Shown here one piece after another: positions 54,543 through 63,121 of a stretch of 64,000 bases of DNA. The translations under genes and the position numbers were made by a program. The stretch's first letter is position 1. Each line of letters opens with the position of its first letter. A model generated the notes under the pieces. The model did not search any database, was not told the DNA's origin, and was given only the letters and a program-made list of their open reading frames with translations. The DNA comes from Oppiella nova (taxonomy: Eukaryota; Arthropoda; Arachnida; Sarcoptiformes; Oppiidae), in contig CAJPVJ010000004.1 in the NCBI GenBank assembly GCA_905397405.1, positions 98,260-162,259 of the forward strand, given 5' to 3'.

Positions 54543-54909
54543 CGCTTCCTATCCTTTGGATAGAATCAAAAGTTATCTATAATTCAACGTAGTGAATTTC
54601 AATCCCTTTTAACTCAATAGCTTTTTCTCCAGGCATCCACTACCTGAAAAGATTTTATAATCAATCATTTCTCATGATCTTTATAAATCATATAGTTTAT
54701 TATTTTTATAGATCAAATTAATAAAACATATTATGCAATATATGTTTTATCTATATTTATTTTCTATACTGAAATATTAAATTTTTAATGAATTGAAAAA
54801 TAAGAATAAATAATTATTGAAAAAAGCAGAGAATTACTAAAACATTGTCCGTTATATTTGGCATTGCAACGCACCAACATACAAGCGGTCAACGTCCAAG
54901 TCATTATTT
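54543..54909. other. Promoter region of the MFS-aldehyde dehydrogenase operon
   Basis: 367 bp without a gene, mostly AT-rich. It contains the dyad at 54721-54750 and, next to it, TTTTATCTATATTT (54745-54758), shared with the mdlC upstream region. The LysR gene ends at 54910, and I see no clear terminator for it. Confidence 0.45.
54721..54750. promoter_or_regulatory. Dyad upstream of the MFS gene
   Basis: The perfect 11-bp arms ATAAAACATAT and ATATGTTTTAT with an 8-bp spacer (TATGCAAT) lie about 180 bp upstream of the MFS start. Candidate operator for the adjacent LysR regulator. Confidence 0.4.
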
Positions 54910-55812
54910 TTAGTTCATTTCGTTGTGATCGGTTAAAATCTCTTTTAAAAAATTTATAAACCATTTTTGTGCAGAGGTATCAGCTGACTTTTTATACCAA
55001 TGTAGAGTTACATCGAAACAAGGCAATTCAAAAGGCACATCAAAAATTTGAATATCAGAATTGTGTTTAAAATATTCACCTATTCGAGAAGGTACAGTGA
55101 CAATTAAATTATGTTTGGCAATGAGCTCCCCTAAAATACTGAACTGAGGAACTTGTAGTTTAATTTTTCGTCTTAATCCTTGTTTACTTAAATAATTTTC
55201 TACTAGGTTATGACCTGTAGATGCGGGTACAACAGCATGATTGCCTTTTAAGAAATTATCTAAAGTAAATTTATTGCCTTCTAGAACGATCCCTCGACTG
55301 ACTAAACAAGTATATTTTTCTTCAAATAACGTTAAAGTATTTAAACTTTTGTCTTCTAAATTTTTATTGCATATTGCCGCATCAACCTTACCAGTGATTA
55401 ACCAATCCGATAATTTATTCATATCGACAGTCGTTATTTCCAATGTTATGTGGGGTGCATGGATTTCTAGGTGTGACAAAATGATAGGGAGGAAATATAA
55501 GCCACCGATGTCTGTTAAAGCAATTCTAAAGCACCTTTCACTCGTCTTGGCATCAAAGTTTTTTACTTCACTGACAACACCTTCAATCTCAACAAGATGA
55601 TGATTCAATGATTCATACAACTGAGTTGCATAAGTTGTTGGAATCATACCTTCTTTTGTTCTGATAAATAGCTGATCTTTAAATAAATATCTTAATCTGG
55701 ATAAATTGTGACTTACTGATGGTTGAGTAATATTTAAATGCACAGCAGCTGTACTCACGCTACGTGTATTGTAGATTGTGACAAAAGCCCGAATTAAATT
55801 TAAATCCACCAT
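54910..55812 (-). CDS. LysR-family regulator, NahR/NodD-like
   Basis: A LysR-type regulator of 300 residues from the ATG at 55812 (the GTG at 55824 would add four). The helix-turn-helix is STAAVHLNITQPSVSHNLSRL at residues of about 19-39 (core LNITQPSVSHNL), the signature of the NodD/NahR/LinR branch. The effector domain begins CFRIALTDIGGLYFLPIIL. This is not the BenM/CatM branch that controls ben genes in A. baylyi. It is divergent from benA with about 395 bp between them and follows the MFS-aldehyde dehydrogenase operon, so it probably senses an aromatic acid of the mandelate route. Confidence 0.87.
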   Translation of the reverse strand: MVDLNLIRAFVTIYNTRSVSTAAVHLNITQPSVSHNLSRLRYLFKDQLFIRTKEGMIPTTYATQLYESLNHHLVEIEGVVSEVKNFDAKTSERCFRIALTDIGGLYFLPIILSHLEIHAPHITLEITTVDMNKLSDWLITGKVDAAICNKNLEDKSLNTLTLFEEKYTCLVSRGIVLEGNKFTLDNFLKGNHAVVPASTGHNLVENYLSKQGLRRKIKLQVPQFSILGELIAKHNLIVTVPSRIGEYFKHNSDIQIFDVPFELPCFDVTLHWYKKSADTSAQKWFINFLKEILTDHNEMN

Positions 55813-56207
55813 AATAGATACCACTAATATTTATTAGAAAAAATAACAATTTGACTAATAATACATAAAAAAATAAATTTAGCAAATCAGTCATAGAACT
55901 GACTTGTTAAGAGAAATTAACAATAGGGAATTTAAAGTAAGCAATGCTTTGATGATGGAAGAAATAATTTTATCAACGTCAAACATCTAGTTTTTTAATT
56001 TCTTTGAGTCACTTCTTATTTTATTCACTGATCATATTGCACTCAATGTTGAAATGATAAAAACAATCAGCTTTGTATTCTCAACTTAAGTTGATCACCA
56101 TCATGTAGGCACTCAATATCGATAGGAACCGAGATATTTGCTCTACATGATTTACATCATTATTTCAGCTTGGTGGCTTCCCTCATTTGGAAAGTTGGAG
56201 AAAGGAC
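55813..56207. other. Divergent region, LysR gene to benA
   Basis: 395 bp without a gene. A perfect 14-bp palindrome TCAACTTAAGTTGA is at 56081-56094, about 115 bp upstream of benA. I did not find the ATAC-N7-GTAT sites to which BenM binds in A. baylyi. AGAAAGGA at the end is the benA ribosome-binding site. Confidence 0.45.
56081..56094. promoter_or_regulatory. Palindrome upstream of benA
   Basis: TCAACTTAAGTTGA is a perfect 14-bp palindrome. Its position suits an activator or repressor site, but no binding protein is known. Confidence 0.35.
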
Positions 56208-57599
56208 ATGCCACGTATTCCTATAATAAATACCAGCCATCTAGATCGTATCGATGAGTTGTTTGTAGACAATGTCGATACGGGTGAATTTAAACTTCAT
56301 CGTTCAGTTTTTACTGATCAAGCGTTGTTTGAACTTGAAATGAAATACATTTTCGAAGGTAACTGGGTGTTTTTGGCACATGAAAACCAGATCCCAAATA
56401 ACAATGACTACTACACCACCTATATCGGTCGTCAACCGATCATCATTGCACGTAACCGTGCTGGTGAACTCAATGCCATGATCAATGCCTGCTCGCACCG
56501 TGGTGCACAACTTTGTCGTTATAAACGTGGCAATAAGGCCACCTATACTTGTCCTTTCCACGGTTGGACATTTAATAATTCAGGAAAATTGTTGAAAGTT
56601 AAAGATCCTTCTGATGCAGGTTACTCAGATGGCTTTAACAAAGACGGTTCACACGACCTAAAAAAAGTTGCGCGTTTTGAAAATTACAAAGGATTTTTGT
56701 TTGGTAGTTTGAATCCTGATGTTTCTTCACTTAAAGAGTTCTTAGGTGAAGCGACGAAAATCATCGATATGATTGTGGATCAGTCCGAAGATGGTCTAGA
56801 AATCTTACGTGGTGCATCTACCTATACTTATGAAGGTAACTGGAAGCTGACTGCCGAAAATGGTGCCGATGGTTATCATGTTTCCGCCGTTCACTGGAAC
56901 TATGCTGCAACCACACAACAGCGAAAGGAAAAGCAGGCACAGGATAATATTCGCGCCATGAGTGCCGGTGGTTGGGGTAAGCAGGGCGGTGGCTGCTATG
57001 GCTTTGAACATGGTCATATGTTGTTGTGGACACAATGGGCCAATCCAGAAGATCGCCCGAACTATGCACGTTATGAGGAGTATATCGACAAGTTTGGTGG
57101 AGCAATGGCTAAATGGATTGTTGAGCGTTCACGTAACCTTTGCCTCTATCCAAATGTTTACTTAATGGATCAATTTGGTTCACAGATTCGTGTATTGCGT
57201 CCGTTAAGTGTGAATAAAACTGAAGTGACGATTTACTGCATTGCACCAAAAGGTGAAGCACTTGATGCACGTACCCGCCGTATTCGCCAGTATGAAGATT
57301 TCTTTAATGCATCAGGTATGGCAACACCTGATGACTTAGAAGAATTCCGTGCGTGTCAAGCTGGTTATGCCGGTATTGAACTCGAATGGAATGATATGTG
57401 CCGTGGCTCTAAGCACTGGATTTATGGTCCAGATGACGCAGCCCAGGAAATTGGTTTAAAACCTATATTAAGTGGCATCAAAACTGAAGATGAAGGCCTA
57501 TACCTTGCACAACATCAATATTGGTTGAGCTCAATAAAACGTGCGATTGCCAGAGAAAAAGAGCTTGCAGGACAACAAGATTTGGGAGAAACCGTATGA
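56208..57599 (+). CDS. benA: Benzoate 1,2-dioxygenase large (alpha) subunit
   Basis: The catalytic subunit of benzoate dioxygenase, which turns benzoate into a cis-diol. The start is the ATG at 56208, preceded by GAGAAAGGAC, giving 463 residues. The Rieske [2Fe-2S] ligands are Cys95-X-His97 and Cys115-XX-His118. The mononuclear iron site includes Asp221, His224 and His229 in [16 protein letters not shown]. It strongly resembles BenA of A. baylyi throughout. benB follows with a 4-base ATGA overlap. The reductase benC and the diol dehydrogenase benD, usually next, are absent. Confidence 0.95.
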   Translation: MPRIPIINTSHLDRIDELFVDNVDTGEFKLHRSVFTDQALFELEMKYIFEGNWVFLAHENQIPNNNDYYTTYIGRQPIIIARNRAGELNAMINACSHRGAQLCRYKRGNKATYTCPFHGWTFNNSGKLLKVKDPSDAGYSDGFNKDGSHDLKKVARFENYKGFLFGSLNPDVSSLKEFLGEATKIIDMIVDQSEDGLEILRGASTYTYEGNWKLTAENGADGYHVSAVHWNYAATTQQRKEKQAQDNIRAMSAGGWGKQGGGCYGFEHGHMLLWTQWANPEDRPNYARYEEYIDKFGGAMAKWIVERSRNLCLYPNVYLMDQFGSQIRVLRPLSVNKTEVTIYCIAPKGEALDARTRRIRQYEDFFNASGMATPDDLEEFRACQAGYAGIELEWNDMCRGSKHWIYGPDDAAQEIGLKPILSGIKTEDEGLYLAQHQYWLSSIKRAIAREKELAGQQDLGETV

Positions 57600-58105
57600 A
57601 TAACCCAATCAATTTAGACAATATAAGTCTCGAGCAAGTGACCCAGTTTTTATATCGTGAGGCACGTTATTTAGATGAGGAACAGTGGGATGAATGGTTA
57701 CAGTGCTATGCGCCCGAGGCTTCTTTCTGGATGCCAGCATGGGATGATGATGATCAACTGACAGAAGACCCACGATCAGAAATTTCGTTGATTTACTATC
57801 CGGATCGCCAAGGTTTAGAAGATCGTGTATTTCGGATTAAAACAGAACGTTCATCTGCGACCATTCCTGATACCCGTACCAGCCATAATATTTCCAATAT
57901 TGAGATTGTGGAACGTGATGGTGACGAAGTCACGGTACGTTTTAATTGGAACACTTTGAGTTTCCGCTATAAAACCAACTACAGCTATTTCGGCATGTCA
58001 TGTTATGTGATCGACTTTTCAACTGAACAACCCAAAATCTTAAGTAAGTATGTTGTGCTTAAAAACGATTATATCAACCAAGTGATTGATATTTACCACC
58101 TGTAA
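57596..58105 (+). CDS. benB: Benzoate 1,2-dioxygenase small (beta) subunit
   Basis: BenB is the structural subunit of the alpha3beta3 dioxygenase. The ATG at 57596 overlaps the benA stop by four bases (ATGA). The 169-residue protein begins with a Gln-Phe-Leu-Tyr-Arg-Glu-Ala-Arg segment ([18 protein letters not shown]) and has [39 protein letters not shown] and [15 protein letters not shown] at the end. It is followed, instead of by benC, by 96 bp holding an imperfect AGCCAA/TTGGCT hairpin and then the DcaP-like porin gene. Confidence 0.94.
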   Translation: MNNPINLDNISLEQVTQFLYREARYLDEEQWDEWLQCYAPEASFWMPAWDDDDQLTEDPRSEISLIYYPDRQGLEDRVFRIKTERSSATIPDTRTSHNISNIEIVERDGDEVTVRFNWNTLSFRYKTNYSYFGMSCYVIDFSTEQPKILSKYVVLKNDYINQVIDIYHL

Positions 58106-58201
58106 ACACATTGCTCAGCCAAATGGAATGTTGGCTCAGTTTTAGCAGTTTTTAGACTTTTTGGAATCAATAATTTAAATAATCAAAAGGAAATGTTAAA
58201 G

Positions 58202-59458
58202 ATGGATAGGTTAAATCAAGGGACTAATATATTTAAAATGATACTTATGGCGATTGTGGCTGGTGTATCGAGTAACAGCAGTTTTGCCAATATCAGTCAG
58301 AATGAACATAACGAACTCAGAAAAGAACTTATGGCACTTCAGAAAGAGGTTCAAAACTTAAAAAATGAGAATAGTCTGCAGTTACAATCTGCACCGTCGA
58401 TGTCCATGATAGAAAAAAAGAGATCTACAGAGGTCAATATTTATGGATTTATACGCGCTGATGCAACCTATCAAGCTACTGGTGCATCGACAATGTATAA
58501 TAATATCAATGCTGTACCATTAAAAAATACCCATGAGGAATATAAGCAACGTGATCGATTCCGTGCGACTGCTGCTGCTACACGTATCGGAGCAAACTTC
58601 AGGACTGAAACACCAGTAGGGGAAATAAAAGGTAAGATTGAAACAGATTTTTTTGGTGGTGCAACAAGAGATCAATTTCGTATACGTCATGCTTATTTGA
58701 CATTTGATAAATGGTTAGTCGGTCAGACATGGTCAAATTTTATTGCACCTGAATATTTACCTGAAACTATTGAGCCTGCTTCATATGTTGGAGGATCCTT
58801 ATTGCGAGTACCTGTGCTTAGGTATACAGATAAGATTACGGATCAGACAAGTTTTGTTATTAGTATCGAAGACCCTAAATATACAGCTGCCACTGATCCT
58901 GACAATGAAATGAGATTACCTGCGTTCGTTGGACGTATTAACCATAATTTTGATAATGGCTCATTAATTTCAGGTCGTAGTTTCCTTGCAGAAAAGAAAA
59001 CAGCAAATGATGAAAAGTTAGCTTGGGGAATCGGTTTGGGGGGAAAATATCTAATCTCTCCTAATACAATATTGAAGGCTGATTATTATCATGTAAAAGG
59101 AGATGGCCGGTTTTTAGCTTGGAGTAATAGTGGCTATGCTTTGGATATAAATAATCAGATGCATGAAAATGAGTTTGATACGATCTCGTTAGGAATAACG
59201 CATAAGTTTAATCCTAAATTACGTTCTACGATTGGTTATGGCTATATGAAAGCCAATGATAGTAGCACGTTTGCAAATTTAAAATATGATGATAATACAC
59301 AAAATAAGCAACTTTGGCAGGGCTGGGCAAATGCGATTTATAGCCCATTCAAGTCGATAGATTTTGGATTAGAATATGTTTATGGACAGCGAGAAACTTT
59401 CAATGATTTAACAGGTGTAGATAATCGCTTTAACATGATGATTAGCTATGATTTTTGA
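58202..59458 (+). CDS. DcaP-like outer-membrane porin
   Basis: A predicted trimeric outer-membrane porin of the DcaP family, which in Acinetobacter transports dicarboxylic and other acids. I chose the ATG at 58202, 10 bp after AAGGA, over the one at 58193, which is too close. The signal peptide (KMILMAIVAGVSSNSSFA) is followed by a coiled coil at residues of about 30-60 (ELRKELMALQKEVQNLKNEN) and then the barrel from VNIYGFIRADATYQA to the terminal IS YDF. In this cluster it would give aromatic acids a path through the outer membrane, which is inference. Confidence 0.88.
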   Translation: MDRLNQGTNIFKMILMAIVAGVSSNSSFANISQNEHNELRKELMALQKEVQNLKNENSLQLQSAPSMSMIEKKRSTEVNIYGFIRADATYQATGASTMYNNINAVPLKNTHEEYKQRDRFRATAAATRIGANFRTETPVGEIKGKIETDFFGGATRDQFRIRHAYLTFDKWLVGQTWSNFIAPEYLPETIEPASYVGGSLLRVPVLRYTDKITDQTSFVISIEDPKYTAATDPDNEMRLPAFVGRINHNFDNGSLISGRSFLAEKKTANDEKLAWGIGLGGKYLISPNTILKADYYHVKGDGRFLAWSNSGYALDINNQMHENEFDTISLGITHKFNPKLRSTIGYGYMKANDSSTFANLKYDDNTQNKQLWQGWANAIYSPFKSIDFGLEYVYGQRETFNDLTGVDNRFNMMISYDF

Positions 59459-59623
59459 TCACTATATTTTTATAATAATTTGATGCTTGGTATATATCTA
59501 CATTAATCATCCAATTTTAGCTTCTTAGCTAAAGTGTTAATGATCTGTGGTTGGGAAAGTCTGCCAATTTAACTTATGCTCAAGCGGTGTAGTCATGAAA
59601 TAGTTTGAAATTTATTTCGCATC

Positions 59624-59654
59624 AACGCCTGATGAATATCATCAGGCGTTTTAT
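59624..59654 (+). terminator. Terminator near the right end of the mandelate block
   Basis: The perfect 12-bp arms AACGCCTGATGA and TCATCAGGCGTT with loop ATA are followed by TTATATTT. It lies 165 bp after the porin stop. Confidence 0.85.
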
Positions 59655-59712
59655 ATTTCAGAACATATATGCTCTATGAGTATTATAAACTTCTATAGGT
59701 TATGCTCTTTAT

Positions 59713-59919
59713 GTATTTATTCATGATGTGACCAGAGATAGCTTGGCTGCACAGTCACGGATTTTACCTAGTGATGTGATCACACAAGTAAATAACAAGA
59801 AAGTAAATCCAACGAGTGATTTTGTTGATGCTATTTCTGAGCTACAGAAAAATACGGTAGCGCGTGTTGCGATTGTTCGTGAAGGGCAACATGCTATGAT
59901 TGGATTACGTATTCAATAA
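59713..59919 (+). pseudogene. Headless 3' fragment of a Do-protease gene
   Basis: A remnant covering the last 69 codons, most of the second PDZ domain, of a Do-type protease. It keeps the reading frame to the same stop (QHAMIGLRIQ) and the terminator. The serine-protease part and the first PDZ domain are missing. A GTG at 59728 could start a 63-residue peptide, but no signal peptide or ribosome-binding site is present. Compared with the complete gene at 45027-46427 the changes include Gly-Gly to Asp-Ser and a block of four substitutions (AATACACCAAAT region). Confidence 0.9.
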
Positions 59920-59962
59920 ATACAACTGATCAGAATCAGCCACTCAAAGGGTGGCTTTTTTA
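59713..59962 (+). repeat. Direct repeat, right copy (Do-protease 3' end plus terminator)
   Basis: A 250-bp diverged copy of 46221-46470, same orientation, no gaps. It includes the terminator hairpin AGCCACTC-AAA-GGGTGGCT followed by TTTTTA (59938-59962). It marks the right edge of the catabolic block. Confidence 0.9.
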
Positions 59963-60009
59963 TGTCAAACTTATACGGATGGTTGAAAAAGTGGAAAAGG
60001 AAAGAAGAT

Positions 60010-60456
60010 ATGAGTTCAGTATTTGATTTAAAAATCGAAGTAAAACCAGAGCATATAGATGTCTTAGGTCATGTAAACAATGTGGTCTATGTACAATGGA
60101 TGCAGGATGTTGCATCTGTACATATCGAAACATTGGGTGTTGGACTCGATCAATATTTAGAAATGAAACATGCAATGGTTGCTGTAGAACATCATGTTCA
60201 GTATCGCAAAGCAGCAATGTTAGATGATGATATTATTTTGAGAACTTGGTTATACGAGATCAACGCACTTTATTCTTTCCGTCAGTATGCTTTTTTTAAT
60301 GCCAAAGACAAAAGCTTGCTCTTTACTGGCAATACCAAATGGGCATGTATAGAAATTGCTTCAGGGCGTCCGAAACGGATGTCACCGACTTTTATCCAAG
60401 CCTATCAACCCATTAATTCTGAAATAGATCCTTTTGATTTAAGTTCAATCATTTAA
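60010..60456 (+). CDS. YbgC/4-HBT-like acyl-CoA thioesterase
   Basis: A hotdog-fold thioesterase of 148 residues. The ATG at 60010 is chosen because AAGGAAAGAAG precedes it. The 4-hydroxybenzoyl-CoA thioesterase-type segment IDVLGHVNNVVYVQWMQDVA has Asp and His-Val-Asn in the family pattern. The middle VEHHVQYRKAAMLDDDIILRT and the end are normal. The substrate is probably a short acyl-CoA. It follows the right protease repeat and likely lay directly next to the protease gene before the block entered. Confidence 0.88.
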   Translation: MSSVFDLKIEVKPEHIDVLGHVNNVVYVQWMQDVASVHIETLGVGLDQYLEMKHAMVAVEHHVQYRKAAMLDDDIILRTWLYEINALYSFRQYAFFNAKDKSLLFTGNTKWACIEIASGRPKRMSPTFIQAYQPINSEIDPFDLSSII

Positions 60457-60518
60457 ATTACTTGGATTTTTAGATGAAGTGCAATAACGCATAAAGAAAA
60501 TCTTATATTTAATGAAAG

Positions 60519-60546
60519 CGACCTCTCTGTTATACACGAGAGGTCG
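60519..60546 (-). terminator. Hairpin after the AhpD-like gene
   Basis: The perfect 9-bp arms CGACCTCTC (60519-60527) and GAGAGGTCG (60538-60546) lie directly beyond the stop at 60554. On the minus strand CTTTCATT follows, a weak T-tract. Confidence 0.55.
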
Positions 60547-60553
60547 GTATGTT

Positions 60554-61087
60554 TTATATCAATTCGACTCGTGGAAAGTCTACTGGCGTATCTAGTGCAA
60601 TATTGATGTAGTTAGTGAATATATTCAAAGCCACATGCGCCATGATCTCAACGATTTGTTGGTCATTAAAACCTACATTGCGAAGTGTTGTGATATCAGC
60701 ATCAGTCATCTGAGCACGTTGATTGACCACCTTTAAAGCAAAAGTCAGTGCTGCTGCTGTTTTATCATCAGCTGCTTTTCCTATTTGCGCTTCAGCCATT
60801 TCAGCAGCGCTAGCGCCAGCATTTTGACCGAGTACAGTATGTGCTGCTAAGCAATATTCACAGCGATTTAAATTGGCGATTGCAACAGCAATCTGTTCAC
60901 CTAATTTTGCACCAAGTGTACCTTTACCTAAGGCAGCAAAAGCGGACCACATGCTTTGTAAAGCTGCTGGCGAATTTGCCACTGCCTTAAACATATTTGG
61001 AGTCGTGCCAAAAGCTTGTTGAATTTGGGTTAATAAAGGTTGACTTGCTTGGGGTGCAAGTTGAGTGTCAAGGTTGATACGTGACAT
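60554..61087 (-). CDS. Carboxymuconolactone-decarboxylase/AhpD-family protein
   Basis: A helical protein of 177 residues in the CMD/AhpD family, which includes peroxidase and decarboxylase members. The redox motif is the CxxC-X3-H in LNRCEYCLAAHTVLG at residues of about 73-87, typical of AhpD-like disulfide reductases rather than true gamma-carboxymuconolactone decarboxylases. The N-terminal part has IQQAFGTTPNMFKAVANSPAA. It is divergent from the AraC-family gene at 61205, its probable regulator. The substrate is unknown. Confidence 0.88.
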   Translation of the reverse strand: MSRINLDTQLAPQASQPLLTQIQQAFGTTPNMFKAVANSPAALQSMWSAFAALGKGTLGAKLGEQIAVAIANLNRCEYCLAAHTVLGQNAGASAAEMAEAQIGKAADDKTAAALTFALKVVNQRAQMTDADITTLRNVGFNDQQIVEIMAHVALNIFTNYINIALDTPVDFPRVELI

Positions 61088-61204
61088 GTTGTTCTCCTTA
61101 AAGGATCGTAGTGATAGTAGAAGTGCATCAAACTTTGATTATTATGTGTAAATTCACTGTATGATTAGATACAATATGTTCATAAAATATATCAATTCGT
61201 TCAA

Positions 61205-62068
61205 ATGAAAACTATTCACCCCATTGATCGCCTTTCAGGTCTACTTGACCGTTTCCGTATGCAGGCAGAGTTGTACCATACTGGTGTGTTATGTGGCGTC
61301 AGCCATTTTGATGCTTGTGAAGGGTTTGGCTATTTACATGTCTTACGTCAGGGACAACTGGAAGTCAGTCATCCAGCTATGGCGCATTTGCCAAGACATA
61401 TGCGTTTTGATGAACCAACGCTACTTTTTTATCCTGGCCCAATTACACATCATTTTCATAACCCGCCCAGAGAAGGTGCTGATTTTACCTGCGCGCGGTT
61501 GATACTGGATGGTGGGCAACAGAATCCACTGGTAAGGGCATTACCTGCCGTAATTGCACTTCCTCTAGCGCGTGTACAAGGATTGGATCAGGCGCTTGCG
61601 CTATTATTTGCTGAAACAGACCATGCCCGTTGTGGGCAACGATTATTAGCGAATCGGTTATTTGAAGTGGTGGTACTTCAACTATTACGTTGGTTATTAG
61701 ATCATCCTCATGAAGCAGGGGTAAGCACTGGACTTATTATTGGTCTTTCAGATCCACGTTTGGCGCGCACGCTGGTGGGAATACATGAATATCCAGGTGA
61801 ATCGTGGACACTAGAGCGCATGGCTGAACTGGCATGTATGTCTAGAACAGCTTTTGCCAATACCTTCCGTGATGTGATGGGACAGACACCAGCTGAATAT
61901 TTAACAGACTGGCGTATTGCTTTGGCACAAAGTAGATTGCGTGAAGGGCATTCAATTAAAATATTGGCTGAAGAACTGGGTTATGCTAATCCATCAGCAT
62001 TATCTCGCGCATTTTCAGTCAGGGTAGGCATGTCTCCCCGAGAATGGTTGACCAGCCATCCTGTCTAA
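61205..62068 (+). CDS. AraC-family regulator
   Basis: A transcriptional regulator of 287 residues. The N-terminal cupin-type sensor contains FDEPTLLFYPGPITHHF and DFTCARLILDGGQQNPL. The C-terminal AraC DNA-binding domain spans residues of about 180-287 with LERMAELACMSRTAFANTF and IKILAEELGYANPSALSRAF. It is divergent from the AhpD-like gene, with about 117 bp between the starts. The layout suggests that it controls that gene in response to a small oxidant or aromatic compound; that is inference. Confidence 0.9.
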   Translation: MKTIHPIDRLSGLLDRFRMQAELYHTGVLCGVSHFDACEGFGYLHVLRQGQLEVSHPAMAHLPRHMRFDEPTLLFYPGPITHHFHNPPREGADFTCARLILDGGQQNPLVRALPAVIALPLARVQGLDQALALLFAETDHARCGQRLLANRLFEVVVLQLLRWLLDHPHEAGVSTGLIIGLSDPRLARTLVGIHEYPGESWTLERMAELACMSRTAFANTFRDVMGQTPAEYLTDWRIALAQSRLREGHSIKILAEELGYANPSALSRAFSVRVGMSPREWLTSHPV

Positions 62069-62110
62069 TGCTTAGTTAATGGTGATCTTTAACGAAAGTA
62101 AGATTGAGTA

Positions 62111-62138
62111 AGACAGTTCAATTTATATTGAACTGTCT
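62111..62138. terminator. Bidirectional terminator between convergent genes
   Basis: The perfect 12-bp arms AGACAGTTCAAT and ATTGAACTGTCT with loop TTAT lie between the AraC-family stop and the GDPD stop. Confidence 0.75.
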
Positions 62139-62176
62139 GAGTTTAATGATCTATGAGTTGAGTTAACTTAAACACT

Positions 62177-63100
62177 TCATCGATTGGAAAATTGAGCAGG
62201 GGAATCGACCATTACGGCTTCAGCACCTAACTGTTTTGCTATTCGATAGTCTGCTTCAGAATTGATACCGAACAGGACAATACGATTTGCTGCTTGTGTC
62301 CTAAAGCAGTTCATAATTTCCTTATCCCAAACAAACTCTGCTTTTGAACGGCCTTCACCTAAGGTATAGGTTTCTACAACCTCAACCTGCCGTCTTAACT
62401 CCAAACCATGCCACCCAATTGGTTCTTGAGCAGCCTGACAATTATGGTTCAGCGCGACACGAGCTAAAATATCCCGAGTATCATCTCTTGCAACAAAATA
62501 CGGAATTTGACCGACCTGTTTGACGGCATCTGTATAACGGCGTTCAGTAGAGTAGAGCCTTACTCGGTTAAGTGAGTTGGTGGAAACGAGTACACGTTTA
62601 ATAGCCGTAGCAATTTGCACCGGATCTGCATCAGGCGATTTAATATCAATATAAAAAGTGGTTCGAGGAAATTGAGTAAGCACCTGTTGAAGTGTTGGGA
62701 TACGGATTCCTTTACCTCTCCATGGGTAAATTGTTTGTTGTCCTGCATTGCGGGCGACATTCCATCCAGCATCCAAGCCCTGTAATTGTTTTACAGTATA
62801 TGCAGAGACCAAACCTTGGCCATTACTTAAAGCATTCAGATTATTAGGGCGATAGAGTACAGGAACACCATCATTACTTAACTGTACGCTGATCCAGATC
62901 ACATCTGCGTGATTCCTTAAAGCGAGATCAATTGCATAGGCTGTGTTCTCAGGTGCATCTGCCGTTCCACCGCGATGCGCAACAATTAGTGGTGATTGAC
63001 CAGTTTGATTTGAGTAAGGTGCTGCATTTAATGCCATGCTATGTAATCCATGACCGAATATGCATATCAACATGATGTTTTTAAACAAGCTATTTTTCAT
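62177..63100 (-). CDS. GDPD-fold secreted protein, catalytic residues degenerate
   Basis: A predicted secreted or periplasmic protein of 307 residues with the glycerophosphodiester phosphodiesterase TIM-barrel fold. A signal peptide (cleavage near LNAA) leads to IVAHRGGTADAPENTAYAID, which keeps the first catalytic His. The next motif is VIWISVQLSNDGVPVLYRP. In active enzymes such as GlpQ the same line reads LEQDL...VVLHD, so the metal ligands Glu and Asp and the second catalytic His-Asp pair are replaced by Trp, Ser, Arg and Pro. The later IEiK-type strand is FYIDIKSPDAD. It may therefore be inactive or a different enzyme. The autotransporter gene ends 21 bp upstream of it on the same strand. 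Confidence 0.8.
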   Translation of the reverse strand: MKNSLFKNIMLICIFGHGLHSMALNAAPYSNQTGQSPLIVAHRGGTADAPENTAYAIDLALRNHADVIWISVQLSNDGVPVLYRPNNLNALSNGQGLVSAYTVKQLQGLDAGWNVARNAGQQTIYPWRGKGIRIPTLQQVLTQFPRTTFYIDIKSPDADPVQIATAIKRVLVSTNSLNRVRLYSTERRYTDAVKQVGQIPYFVARDDTRDILARVALNHNCQAAQEPIGWHGLELRRQVEVVETYTLGEGRSKAEFVWDKEIMNCFRTQAANRIVLFGINSEADYRIAKQLGAEAVMVDSPAQFSNR

Positions 63101-63121
63101 AATAATATTGCAACCTATTGA

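Noticed and set aside
55813-56207. BenM-type operator (ATAC-N7-GTAT) in front of benA
   Set aside because: Searched for by eye and not found; only the unrelated palindrome was clear.
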